Below the pieces are notes generated by a model that saw only the letters and a program-made list of their open reading frames with translations, was not told where the DNA came from and did not search any database. Positions 24,329 through 32,332 of a DNA stretch of 33,363 bases are shown piece after piece (the stretch's first letter is position 1; each line of letters opens with the position of its first letter). The position numbers and the translations under genes were made by a program. The stretch is taken from positions 1 through 33,363 of the forward strand of contig NZ_JAELUH010000062.1 in the NCBI RefSeq assembly GCF_016429215.1, given 5' to 3'. Origin of the DNA: Herbaspirillum sp. ASV7. Lineage in GTDB: Bacteria > Pseudomonadota > Gammaproteobacteria > Burkholderiales > Burkholderiaceae_D.

Positions 24329-25195
24329 TTATCGGGCCAGCTCCGTCTCGTCTGATGCATTGAATGCGGGCCAATAATGGGTGTCCGGCAGATCCCGGGC
24401 ACCGAAGATGGCTTGCCCCACACGAACCACCGTCGCGCCCTCTTCAATGGCGATCTCGTAGTCGCCCGACATGCCCATGGACAGCTCATCCAGATGCGCT
24501 GCCTCAGGCAGTTCCTGGCGCAGCCGGTCACGCAACTGGCGCAGCAGTACGAAGCAAGGCCGCACCTGCTCGGGACGGGCCGACAACATCGCCAGGGTCA
24601 TCAGTCCACACGGACGCAAGGCGGGAAAGGCACGCAATTGCCGCAGGAACCCGGCAACCTCTTCGGGAGGCAGGCCATACTTGTTCGCTTCGCCGGAGGT
24701 ATTGACCTGCACCATCACCGCCAGTGCCCGTCCCTCGATCTGCAAGCGCCGCTCCAGAGCTTCGGCCAGGCGCAGGCTGTCAAGCGCCTGGAACTCGCTG
24801 GCAAAGCGGGCGACCAGCTTGGCCTTGTTCGTCTGCAGGTGCCCGATGACGGACCACTGCAGGTCGGGCAGATCCGATGTAGCCTGCCATTTCTGCCAAG
24901 CCTCCTGAGGCTTGTTCTCGCCCAGCCTGCGACAGCCGGCAGCATAGGCCAGGCGGATGCTGGCCTCACTCTTGGTCTTGCTCACAGGTAGCAGGCGCAC
25001 GCTGCCTGGATCCCGTCCCACCCGCCGACAGGCGGCGGCAATCCGTTCGTGCGTGGTGTCCAGATTGCGGCGAAAGTCTTCCACTGAGCCGGCCTGCGGC
25101 CAGTGGCCGTGCATGTCGTGGCGCGTCGAGGTAGCCTCGTCAGATATCGGTGTCGCTTTCGGTGTCGCTTTCGGTGTCGGTGTAGATGAATGCAT
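24329..25195 (-). CDS. yggS: YggS-family PLP homeostasis protein
   Basis: 288 residues from the ATG at 25195, which has GAGAGG 9 nt upstream. The TIM-barrel core has the PLP lysine in LLPVSKTKSEASI (near residue 73), GENKPQEAWQKW, WSVIGHLQTNKAK, and the end LSMGMSGDYEIAIEEGATVVRVGQAIFG. The protein binds PLP, has no known enzymatic activity, and balances B6 vitamers. About 45 extra N-terminal residues, absent from the 234-aa E. coli form, contain a TPKA repeat coded by a 12-bp DNA repeat at 25149-25180. It is transcribed under the right palindromic operator and leads the unit with the 80-aa gene. Confidence 0.93.
   Translation of the reverse strand: MHSSTPTPKATPKATPISDEATSTRHDMHGHWPQAGSVEDFRRNLDTTHERIAAACRRVGRDPGSVRLLPVSKTKSEASIRLAYAAGCRRLGENKPQEAWQKWQATSDLPDLQWSVIGHLQTNKAKLVARFASEFQALDSLRLAEALERRLQIEGRALAVMVQVNTSGEANKYGLPPEEVAGFLRQLRAFPALRPCGLMTLAMLSARPEQVRPCFVLLRQLRDRLRQELPEAAHLDELSMGMSGDYEIAIEEGATVVRVGQAIFGARDLPDTHYWPAFNASDETELAR
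25149..25180. repeat. 12-bp tandem repeat in the yggS 5' coding region
   Basis: GGTGTCGCTTTC occurs twice in direct contact and is followed by a partial third unit. It codes the repeating TPKA of the YggS N-terminal extension. Because the unit is a multiple of three, gain or loss of copies would keep the frame. Confidence 0.75.
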
Positions 25196-25210
25196 GGCCA
25201 CCATCCTCTC

Positions 25211-25234
25211 AATATGACTTTGTCCTAGGACAAA
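25211..25234 (-). promoter_or_regulatory. yggS: Palindromic operator overlapping a promoter, right copy (yggS)
   Basis: TTTGTCCTAGGACAAA (25219-25234) is identical to the left copy. On the minus strand a -10-like CATATT lies at 25216-25211, the same 10.5 bp from the palindrome centre as in the left copy, and the yggS ATG follows 16 bp later. The bases after the palindrome on the minus strand (G at +1) also match the left copy, so both sites face inwards. Confidence 0.75.
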
Positions 25235-25500
25235 AAAAATATAGCATAGCTCATGCGCTGCAGAATGTAATCATCCCGATCAGGATAGTCCGTGCCGGGC
25301 AGGCTACTTCGAGTATGAGAGAAAAGCTGGCTTGGGCTCCCAGGCTGGCTGCAATAGCGTGTTTCTGGGTAGATGACGAAGATTCAGTCATAGCTGAATT
25401 TTCATCGCTTGCCCGATGACGCGGCTGTCGCAAAGAATAAGTCTCCATCCCAATAAAACGGAGACCGGCGCGCGGGCAACTGTCCATGCGCTTTCCTGTC
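25235..25500. other. Gap between yggS promoter and transketolase
   Basis: No convincing gene. The first 15 bp are an A-rich stretch (AAAAAAAATATAGC). A small 34-codon frame from 25315 (MREKLAWAP...) lacks a clear ribosome site, and ATTCAG-TCATAG-CTGAAT followed by TTTTC near 25381-25402 could be a weak terminator. Confidence 0.4.
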
Positions 25501-27498
25501 ATGAATCCACATCCGCTGCAGCCACTGGCGCACGCCATCCGCTTCCTCTCCATCGATGCCATCGTGCGCGCCACCGAAGGCCACCAGGGCGTGCCACTGG
25601 GCATGGCCGAGATCGCCACAGCCCTCTACGCCCGGCATCTGCGCTTCAATCCGGCCGAACCGACCTGGTTCGACCGCGATCGCGTGGTGCTTTCCAATGG
25701 CCATGGCTCGATGCTGCTGTACTCGCTGCTCTACCTGAGCGGCTACGAACACATCACGCTGGAGCAGGTGCGCAACTTCCGCGAGTTCGGCTCGCACTGT
25801 GCCGGCCATCCGGAGTTCGATCCCAGGCTGGGCATCGAAGTCACCACCGGCCCGCTCGGTCAGGGCATTGCCAATGCCTTCGGCATGGCCGTGGCCGAGG
25901 CCTATCTGAATGCCCGCTTTGGTGATGACATCGTCAACCACCGCACCTATGCCTTCGTGGGCGATGGTTGCCTGCAGGAGGGCATCGGCCAGGAAATGGT
26001 TTCCCTGGCCGGCCATCTGCGCCTGCACAAGCTGACCCTGCTGTGGGACGACAACCAGATCACCGATGACGGCAGCACCGAGCTCTCCATCAGCGAGAAC
26101 GTGGCCGAGCGCTTCCGTGTGGCGGGCTGGCATGTGATCGAGGTCGATGGTCATGACATCGACGCGGTATCACGGGCGCTGGATGCCACACGCCAGTCCG
26201 ACCGCCCCTCCATGATTGCCTGCCGCACCATCATCGGTCGCGGCATCCCGCGTGTGCAGGGCCAGCGTGGCGGCCACAGCGCCCGCCTCTACGAGGAAGA
26301 CGCACAGGCTGCGCGCAAGCTGCTGCAGTGGCCGCATGGACATTTCGAGGTGCCAGCCGAGATCCTTTCGCAATGGCGCGCCTTCGGCCATCGCAACGAT
26401 GCCGCGTACCAGCACTGGCAGGCTCGCGTGCAGGCACTGCCGGCGGCGCAGCGCGCCGAGTTCGAACGCATCCTGCAGGGCGAACTGCCGCAGGGCTGGC
26501 AAGAGACCCTGCTCGAATTCAAGCGCCAGGCCCATACGCCCGAACAGGCGCAGGGTGGCATCCTGATCTCGGCAGCGATCAACAAACTGCTCTCTGAGGT
26601 CATCCCGGAACGCATGGTCGGCTGCGCCGACCTGGAAGCACCGACCGCCCACAAGGGAGAGTTGGCGGCCTTCACGGCGACGCAGCGCGGCGGCTCCTAC
26701 GTCCATTGCGGCGTGCGCGAACATCTCATGGGCGCCATGGCCAATGGCATGGCCGCACATGGCGGCGTCATCCCGCTGAGCGTGACCTATCTCGCCTTCT
26801 CCGACTACCAGCGCCCGGCCATGCGCATGTCGGCGCTGATGGGCTTGCCGGTGAAGTATGTCTTCAGCCACGACTCCATCGGCATCGGCAGGAATGGCCC
26901 GACGCACCAGCCGGTGGAAATCCTGGCCTCGCTGCGCGCCATGCCCAACATGCTGGTGATGCGCCCGGCCGACGCCAGCGAAGCGGTCGAATGCTGGGAA
27001 ATCGCCATGCAATATCGCAGCGGACCGGTCTCGATGGTATTTGCACGGCAGGCCTTGCCACCGCAGCGTCAGCGCTTCGAGGCCGACAACCTCAGCGCGC
27101 GCGGTGCCTATGTACTGCAGGAAGCGCAATGCGCGGCGCGCGCGGTGACGCTGCTGGCCACCGGCTCGGAGGTGGCCATCGCCTGCGCCGCACGCACGCA
27201 ACTGGAAGCCCTGGGGATTGCTACGGCAGTGGTGTCGCTGCCGTGCTGGGAACTGTTCGACCAGCAGGACGCCGGCTATCGGGATGCCGTACTGGGTGTG
27301 GATACGGTACGCGTGGGCGTGGAAGCGGCCGTGCGTTTCGGCTGGGACCGCTACCTGGGGTCCCGTGGCGGCTTCGTCGGCATGCAGGGCTTTGGCGCGC
27401 CCGGGCCGGCTGATGTGCTGTACCGGCACTTCAACATCACGGCAGAAGCCGTGGTGACCGAAGCGCGACGACTGCTATCCGGCGATCCAAGCAAATGA
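25501..27498 (+). CDS. tkt: Transketolase
   Basis: 665 residues from the ATG at 25501; the ATG at 25486 would add five. The TPP-binding block is present (VGDGCLQEGIGQEMVSLAGHLRLHKLTLLWDDNQI), as are the LSNGHGSMLLYSLLYLSGY signature, TTGPLGQGIANAFG, and the second-domain SDYQRPAMRMSALMGLPVKYVFSHDSIGIGRNGPTHQPVE. Some usual residues differ: GHQGVPLG for GHPGAPMG, and SHCAGHPE in place of HSKTPGHPE. It transfers two-carbon units in the pentose phosphate pathway. It stands alone, away from other pentose or Calvin cycle genes, so it may be a second copy. A terminator follows. Confidence 0.93.
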   Translation: MNPHPLQPLAHAIRFLSIDAIVRATEGHQGVPLGMAEIATALYARHLRFNPAEPTWFDRDRVVLSNGHGSMLLYSLLYLSGYEHITLEQVRNFREFGSHCAGHPEFDPRLGIEVTTGPLGQGIANAFGMAVAEAYLNARFGDDIVNHRTYAFVGDGCLQEGIGQEMVSLAGHLRLHKLTLLWDDNQITDDGSTELSISENVAERFRVAGWHVIEVDGHDIDAVSRALDATRQSDRPSMIACRTIIGRGIPRVQGQRGGHSARLYEEDAQAARKLLQWPHGHFEVPAEILSQWRAFGHRNDAAYQHWQARVQALPAAQRAEFERILQGELPQGWQETLLEFKRQAHTPEQAQGGILISAAINKLLSEVIPERMVGCADLEAPTAHKGELAAFTATQRGGSYVHCGVREHLMGAMANGMAAHGGVIPLSVTYLAFSDYQRPAMRMSALMGLPVKYVFSHDSIGIGRNGPTHQPVEILASLRAMPNMLVMRPADASEAVECWEIAMQYRSGPVSMVFARQALPPQRQRFEADNLSARGAYVLQEAQCAARAVTLLATGSEVAIACAARTQLEALGIATAVVSLPCWELFDQQDAGYRDAVLGVDTVRVGVEAAVRFGWDRYLGSRGGFVGMQGFGAPGPADVLYRHFNITAEAVVTEARRLLSGDPSK

Positions 27499-27527
27499 TA
27501 TAAAAATTTAGTTCCAGAAAAGCAAAA

Positions 27528-27556
27528 GGCCCGCCTGGAATCAGGCGGGCCGTTCA
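27528..27556 (+). terminator. Terminator of the transketolase gene
   Basis: GGCCCGCCTG-GAAT-CAGGCGGGCC is a perfect 10-bp GC-rich stem with a 4-nt loop, followed by GTTCATT. It lies 30 bp past the stop. Confidence 0.75.
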
Positions 27557-27582
27557 TTGATTAATGCTGGATCAGTCTCGGC

Positions 27583-27599
27583 CCCGGCTATCTGCAGGG
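27583..27599. repeat. TATCT-loop hairpin, copy 1
   Basis: CCCGGC-TATCT-GCAGGG, one mismatch in the 6-bp stem. It is followed by TGCCACGAC, part of the shared right flank (GTGMC). Confidence 0.6.
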
Positions 27600-27618
27600 T
27601 GCCACGACATTGACGAGC

Positions 27619-27635
27619 CCGGCCTATCTGGCCGG
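27619..27635. repeat. TATCT-loop hairpin, copy 2
   Basis: CCGGCC-TATCT-GGCCGG, a perfect 6-bp stem. It stands exactly 36 bp after copy 1 and has the same right flank TGCCA. Confidence 0.65.
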
Positions 27636-27767
27636 TGCCATCGATATACAGTTGTTCGTTCTTGCATGGAAGGGGCGGTCTCGCGGACGGCCCTGCTCAC
27701 GAACGATTAATTAACTATTTGCCCCACGGGCCTTGCCCGTGAGCGGAGGCTCAGCGCTGCACCATGC

Positions 27768-27784
27768 CCGCACTATCTGCACGG
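27768..27784. repeat. TATCT-loop hairpin, copy 3
   Basis: CCGCAC-TATCT-GCACGG. On the plus strand two positions are mispaired, but as minus-strand RNA they become G-U wobbles and all six pairs hold. Confidence 0.55.
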
Positions 27785-27874
27785 CCACATGTGGCGTTTG
27801 CCTGCCTGCCGCGCCCTGCACCGCCGGAGCGGCGCGAGGGGCTGGCATCACCACGGTCCCGACAAGTGGCCGGC

Positions 27875-27891
27875 CCTTGCTATCTGCAAGG
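27875..27891. repeat. TATCT-loop hairpin, copy 4
   Basis: CCTTGC-TATCT-GCAAGG, a perfect 6-bp stem of a sequence different from copy 2, so loop and flanks rather than stem sequence are conserved. The flanks GGC- and -TGACGG resemble the other copies. Confidence 0.65.
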
Positions 27892-28029
27892 TGACGGCCT
27901 GCCGATACCGCTGTTCATCAATGACGGTGATGCCGCAAAGGCTGCCGGCCTGTCCGTCGGAACGTATGGAACTCCGATGGTACGGGGACGCGACAGCGAG
28001 CTTGTTCTGGACCGAGGTCCTCGACCTGC

Positions 28030-28242
28030 TTAGGCGATGACCTTGATGTTGGTCGCCTTGGCGCCCTTGGGACCGTTACCGATCTCGAAGGACACGCGCT
28101 GGTCTTCGGCCAGGCTGCGGAAACCAGTGGACTGGATATCCTGGAAGTGGGCGAACAGATCGTCGCCACCTGCATCAGGCTTGATGAAGCCGAAGCCCTT
28201 GGCATCGTTGAACCATTTGACTACGCCGGTTTGGGTGCTCAT
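28030..28242 (-). CDS. Cold-shock protein (CspA family)
   Basis: 70 residues from the ATG at 28242 with AAGGA upstream. The single cold-shock domain has both RNA-binding motifs: KGFGFI (RNP1) and DLFAHFQDI (RNP2-like). It binds single-stranded nucleic acid as an RNA chaperone. The long leader (about 167 nt from the inferred start near 28409) resembles that of cold-inducible csp mRNAs. Confidence 0.96.
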   Translation of the reverse strand: MSTQTGVVKWFNDAKGFGFIKPDAGGDDLFAHFQDIQSTGFRSLAEDQRVSFEIGNGPKGAKATNIKVIA

Positions 28243-28416
28243 GTTTTTTTCCTTTGAAACATTAAAACGTTGAAACGTGTTGAGGCGACATGCCTGAAGG
28301 GCACTTGAAACCAAGAACTGAAACCGAAGGAAAGAAAACAGAACGACCGAGGAGGGAACGACAGTCAGGCGGAATTGGAACCAACAAGAATACTACTTGA
28401 TGCAAGTACCGCACGG

Positions 28417-28422
28417 ATTATA
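28417..28422 (-). promoter_or_regulatory. -10 element of the cold-shock gene promoter
   Basis: A perfect TATAAT on the minus strand in a strongly AT-rich region. The start of transcription would be near 28409, giving a leader of about 167 nt before the cold-shock ATG. No good -35 box is visible at 16-18 bp. Confidence 0.55.
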
Positions 28423-28730
28423 CACAATATTCGACAAATTGTTCTCAGTTGTTGTGATTTGTGTGGTTTTCCGGCAAATCGGCCTCGTCCGCCCAGGCTG
28501 CCGGCGTGCCAACGCAGGTCACGTCCGATGAGGCTATCCGCATTTTTTGCACGCCACGCGATCATGTAAAGCGGCTTAACAGGTATTGATCATCTCAACG
28601 TAATTGCAGCATATCCGGTATATTTGCTCGCAGGAACAAAAACGCCGTGCCCGGTTTGCACCCGTCACTTGCGCTGCAAAAAACCGGATTCCGGATTCCC
28701 GCTGCATGCCACCCTGCCCCTGCGTGCTCA

Positions 28731-31646
28731 ATGCCCTTTTCCAGACGCCAGCGCTCCGCGCGTTCGACAGAGGACTCCCGCCTGCCCGGCTTGCCGGTCA
28801 GCCTAGGCATCTCCGGACTGGTCGTGGCGGGGATGGTCCTGCTGGCGGTGGTACTGGTGTCGGTCGGCTGGTGGGGCGCGCGACAGGTGCTGCTCGACAT
28901 GGCCGAACGATCGGCCCAGGATGCCGGTCGCATCATGACCGAGCGCTCCCGCCGTATCATCGATCCCGCCGTGGCCACGCTGCGCCAGTTGGCCTTCGAT
29001 CCGATCACGCAGGCCACGCATCTGGATGAACGGCTGGCCCGCTTCGGCGCCTTCTCGGCCGACCTGGTCGCCAATCCCCTGGTATCGGCCGTCTATGTGG
29101 GGTATGCCAATGGCGACTTCCTGCTGGTGCGCTCGCTGCGCGGGCCGCAACAGCGCAGCTTCTTTGCAGCGCCACCGGACACTGCCTTCCTGGTACAAAC
29201 CATCACCGGCACGCCCACCGGCAAGCAAGAGGGGCAATACCGCTTCTACAGCGCCGAGCTGAAACTGCTGGAGCTGCGCGAGCAACCCGACTATCACTTC
29301 GATGCCCGCACCCGGCCCTGGTATGCCTCGGCGAACCGGTCGGTCGATCCCAGCATCTCCGCTCCCTATGTCTTCTTCACCACGCGGCAGATCGGCATCA
29401 GCCTGTCGCAACGCGCGCGCGCCAGCGACGCCGTCGTGGCCATCGACATGACCCTCGACGACCTGGCCGCCAGCCTGGGCAACCTGCGCCTGACCCCGCA
29501 CAGCGAGCTGGCCCTGGTCGACGATGCGGGCAAGGTGATCGCCTATAGCGACATGCGCCGCATCCTGGTGCAGGACGGCGACAACTTTGTCTTCCGCAGC
29601 TTGCGTGAACTGGAGGTCCCGGCTCTCACCTTGCTGCCCAGACACGCCCGCGAAGGCGGCCCCGGCGCGCTCTATCAAGCCAGTGGGCAGGAGTGGCTGG
29701 GATTGTCCCTGCCCTTCGACGTCATCAACGGGCATGCCTTGCACCTGCTCATCGCCGCACCCGCTGGCGAACTGCTGGGCCAGCTGGAACGCAACCGCAA
29801 GACCATGGCGCTCATCGCCGTCCTGCTGGTGGTTGCCTTCCTGCCACTGGGCTGGTGGGCCGGCCACGCCATCGGTCGCAGCATGGAAGGCCTGGCACTG
29901 CAGGCTGGCCGGATGTCGCGCTTCGACTTCCGCCATATGGGAACCTCACGCAGCACCCTGCGCGAGGTCAACATGCTCACCGAGATGGTGGGCAATGTCA
30001 GCCTGACGGTCGAAGCCTTCCTCGATATCAGCGCCATCCTCAGCACCGAGACCCACGTCGAGCGGATGCTGCAACAGGTGCTGGAGAAGTTCGTCCAGGC
30101 CACCCACTGCGAAGGAGGCGCCGTGTACCTGTGGCAGCGCGAATCGCAGCAGATGCAGCGTGCCGCGCGCTATGGCCTGCAGGATGCGCTGGGCGACACC
30201 ATGCCCTACGACCCGCAGCGGGTGACGCCGCCCGACGCGCCTGTGGCCGCCGCTGACCACGGGCGGGTGGAACTGGATCTGCGTGGGCGCAACGGCTCGC
30301 TGGAGGGATTGCTGGTGCTGCTGCCGGTCGACGACAGCGCGCATCACGATCCGCGCTTCCTGGCCTTTGCACGGCGCCTGTCGGGCATGCTGGCCGTGGC
30401 CATCGAAACACGCCAGCTGATCGCCGCGCAAAAGGCCCTGCTGGAATCGCTGATCCGTCTCATGGCCGACGCCATCGACGCCAAGAGCCCCTATACCGGT
30501 GGACACTGCGAGCGGGTGCCGCGACTGGCCATCATGCTGGTCGAGCGCCTGGCCGAAGAGCGCGAAGGTCCCTATGCCAGCTTCCGCCTCAATGAGGACG
30601 AGCGCTACGCCTTCCAGCTGGCCGCCTTGCTGCACGACTGCGGCAAGGTCACCAGCCCTGAACACATCGTCGACAAGGCGACCAAGCTGGAGGTGATCCA
30701 CAATCGCATCCATGAAGTGCGCATGCGCTTCGAGGTCCTGTGGCGCGATGCCGAGCTGGAGCTTCTCAGGCAATTTCCGGCGGGCTTGCCGCCGGAACAG
30801 GCAGCCCAGCTGCGCGACCGACTCGACGCCCGGCGCGCACGCCTGCGCGAGGACTTCGCCTTTGTCGCGCAATGCAATGTCGGTGGCGAGACCATGTCGG
30901 AGGAGGCCATCGCCAGGCTGCGCCAGATCGCTACGCAGACCTGGCAGCGCCACTTCGATGACAGTCTGGGCCTGGCCGTTGAAGAAGCCCGGCGTCTGGC
31001 CGGCGCACGCGGCGGACAGCTCTCGACAGCCTTGCCGGTCACCGAAGCGCTGCTGGCCGATCGCCCCGAACATATCGTCGACTGGGACGACGAACATCGC
31101 CCGGCGGTGGAACGCGACAATCCACGCAACACCCTGGGCTTTGACATGGTGTTGCCACGCTATCGGCAGAACATGGGCGAATTGCACAACCTGACGATAC
31201 GGCGCGGCACCCTGACACCCGAGGACCGCTTCGCGATCAACAATCACATCGTGCAGACGCTGGTGATGTTGAAGAGCCTGCCCTGGCCCGCCTCGCTGCA
31301 AAGCGTGCCCGACACGGCCGCCAATCATCACGAGAAGATGGATGGCAGCGGCTATCCGCGCCGCCTCAAGGCCAGCGCCCTGCCGCTGCAGGACCGCGTG
31401 ATGGCATTGGCCGACGTGTTCGAGGCGCTGACTGCGGCAGACCGGCCCTACAAGCCGGCCAAGACGCTGTCCGAATCGCTGCGCATCATGGCCCGCATGT
31501 GTGTGGAGCAACATCTCGATACGGAGTTGTTCCGTTACTTCCTGCGTAGCCGCCTGTGGCAGGTCTATGCGGATGAATTGCTGCAGCCGGAGCAGCGCGA
31601 TGAGATCGATATTGCAGCGATCGAGGCCTTGCTGGGGACGGCGTGA
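28731..31646 (+). CDS. Membrane HD-GYP phosphodiesterase with Cache, HAMP and GAF domains
   Basis: 971 residues from the ATG at 28731 (GTG at 28647 is less likely). Domains in order: TM1 near residues 25-48; a periplasmic dCache-like sensor to about 350 (VGYANGDFLLVRSL, RTRPWYASANRS); TM2 near 363-380; HAMP; GAF near 445-575; and HD-GYP from about 590. The catalytic text includes GGHCERVPRLA, LLHDCGKVTSPEHIVDKATKLE, and later NHHEKMDGSGYPRR and ALADVFEALTAADRPYK. About 170 residues are inserted between the HD half and the GYP half. It should hydrolyse c-di-GMP in response to an extracellular ligand. It is 17 bp from the next start codon region of arfB. Confidence 0.92.
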   Translation: MPFSRRQRSARSTEDSRLPGLPVSLGISGLVVAGMVLLAVVLVSVGWWGARQVLLDMAERSAQDAGRIMTERSRRIIDPAVATLRQLAFDPITQATHLDERLARFGAFSADLVANPLVSAVYVGYANGDFLLVRSLRGPQQRSFFAAPPDTAFLVQTITGTPTGKQEGQYRFYSAELKLLELREQPDYHFDARTRPWYASANRSVDPSISAPYVFFTTRQIGISLSQRARASDAVVAIDMTLDDLAASLGNLRLTPHSELALVDDAGKVIAYSDMRRILVQDGDNFVFRSLRELEVPALTLLPRHAREGGPGALYQASGQEWLGLSLPFDVINGHALHLLIAAPAGELLGQLERNRKTMALIAVLLVVAFLPLGWWAGHAIGRSMEGLALQAGRMSRFDFRHMGTSRSTLREVNMLTEMVGNVSLTVEAFLDISAILSTETHVERMLQQVLEKFVQATHCEGGAVYLWQRESQQMQRAARYGLQDALGDTMPYDPQRVTPPDAPVAAADHGRVELDLRGRNGSLEGLLVLLPVDDSAHHDPRFLAFARRLSGMLAVAIETRQLIAAQKALLESLIRLMADAIDAKSPYTGGHCERVPRLAIMLVERLAEEREGPYASFRLNEDERYAFQLAALLHDCGKVTSPEHIVDKATKLEVIHNRIHEVRMRFEVLWRDAELELLRQFPAGLPPEQAAQLRDRLDARRARLREDFAFVAQCNVGGETMSEEAIARLRQIATQTWQRHFDDSLGLAVEEARRLAGARGGQLSTALPVTEALLADRPEHIVDWDDEHRPAVERDNPRNTLGFDMVLPRYRQNMGELHNLTIRRGTLTPEDRFAINNHIVQTLVMLKSLPWPASLQSVPDTAANHHEKMDGSGYPRRLKASALPLQDRVMALADVFEALTAADRPYKPAKTLSESLRIMARMCVEQHLDTELFRYFLRSRLWQVYADELLQPEQRDEIDIAAIEALLGTA

Positions 31647-31666
31647 GCTGCGGTTAGAATGATGCT

Positions 31667-32089
31667 TTGCCCCGACGGACCGCTACCATTTCTCCCCTGA
31701 TCCTCTCCGACGACGACGTCGAATTCACCGCCATCCGCGCACAGGGTGCGGGCGGTCAGAACGTCAACAAGGTATCGAGCGCCGTCCACCTGCGTTTCGA
31801 CATCCACGCCTCGTCCCTGCCGGATGAGGTGAAACAGCGTCTGCTGGCCTTGCGGGATCAGCGCATCAGCAAGGATGGCGTGGTCATCATCAAGGCCCAG
31901 GCGCACCGCAGCCAGGAAAAGAACAAGGCGGAAGCCCTGCAGCGCCTGCAGGAAATGCTGATGCAGGCGGCGCAGGTGGCGGTCATCCGCAAGCCGACCC
32001 GGCCGACCCGTGGTTCGCAGCGCAGGCGGCTGCAGACGAAAAAACAGCGTGGTGAAATCAAGTCGATGCGGGGCAAGGTGGCGCCGTGA
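31667..32089 (+). CDS. arfB: Alternative ribosome-rescue factor ArfB (YaeJ)
   Basis: 140 residues. The peptidyl-tRNA hydrolase GGQ loop is intact (AIRAQGAGGQNVNKVSSAVHLRFDI) and the basic C-terminal tail (RPTRGSQRRRLQTKKQRGEIKSMRGKV), which inserts into the mRNA channel of stalled ribosomes, is also present. It frees ribosomes on non-stop mRNA without tmRNA. The start is TTG at 31667; an ATT further in is possible. It lies 20 bp after the HD-GYP stop and may be cotranscribed. Confidence 0.95.
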   Translation: MPRRTATISPLILSDDDVEFTAIRAQGAGGQNVNKVSSAVHLRFDIHASSLPDEVKQRLLALRDQRISKDGVVIIKAQAHRSQEKNKAEALQRLQEMLMQAAQVAVIRKPTRPTRGSQRRRLQTKKQRGEIKSMRGKVAP

Positions 32090-32138
32090 GGGTATGATAG
32101 CCACCGCGAGCAAACATCCCCAGCAGGAGCCAGGCATC

Positions 32139-32306
32139 ATGAGCGAACGTCGCGTCAACCCTGTCAGCCCCGTCCATGCCATCAGACCGCTCTCGGAAGT
32201 GAGCGTCAAAAGGACTTATTTCCGGCAACTGAATCAATGGCGCAAGATGTCCGAAAAATACGCCAAAGAGAGGAAGGCGCGGGAGGCGAAGGAGCAGGAT
32301 AAGTAA
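32139..32306 (+). CDS. Small basic protein of unknown function, 55 aa
   Basis: The ATG at 32139 has AGGAG upstream and a TATGAT -10-like box at 32093-32098. The text MSERRVNPVSPVHAIRPLSEVSVKRTYF is followed by a charged helix (KMSEKYAKERKAREAKEQDK) that looks coiled-coil. No family is recognised; it lies just after arfB. Confidence 0.6.
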   Translation: MSERRVNPVSPVHAIRPLSEVSVKRTYFRQLNQWRKMSEKYAKERKAREAKEQDK

Positions 32307-32332
32307 GTTATCCACCAAATATCCGTTGGCCC

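Larger units (their letters stand above)
27552..28029. other. Gene-free stretch containing four TATCT-loop hairpins
   Basis: 478 bp between the transketolase terminator and the cold-shock gene. No frame here is convincing; the 89-codon frame 27764-28033 has no ribosome site or family. Four copies of a 6-bp-stem hairpin with loop TATCT (AGATA on minus) are listed separately. A further stem CACGGGC-CTT-GCCCGTG lies at 27725-27741. The minus strand would be the 3' region of a cold-shock transcript if no terminator stops it. Confidence 0.5.

Noticed and set aside
25186-25419. 77-codon frame upstream of transketolase
   Set aside because: It runs antisense through the yggS start and operator and has no family or start signal.
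26170-27429. 419-codon minus-strand open frame antisense to transketolase
   Set aside because: Shadow of the real gene with the typical His/Ala/Arg-rich composition.
27583-27891. Coding repeats of the type PxYLxG on the plus strand
   Set aside because: The four copies lie in three different frames interrupted by stops, so an RNA or DNA-level repeat is the simpler explanation.
27764-28033. 89-codon plus-strand frame before the cold-shock gene
   Set aside because: No ribosome site, no family, overlaps the end of the cold-shock gene, and contains hairpin copy 4.
29946-31514. 522-codon minus-strand open frame antisense to the HD-GYP gene
   Set aside because: Shadow of the real gene; no domain, no start signal.
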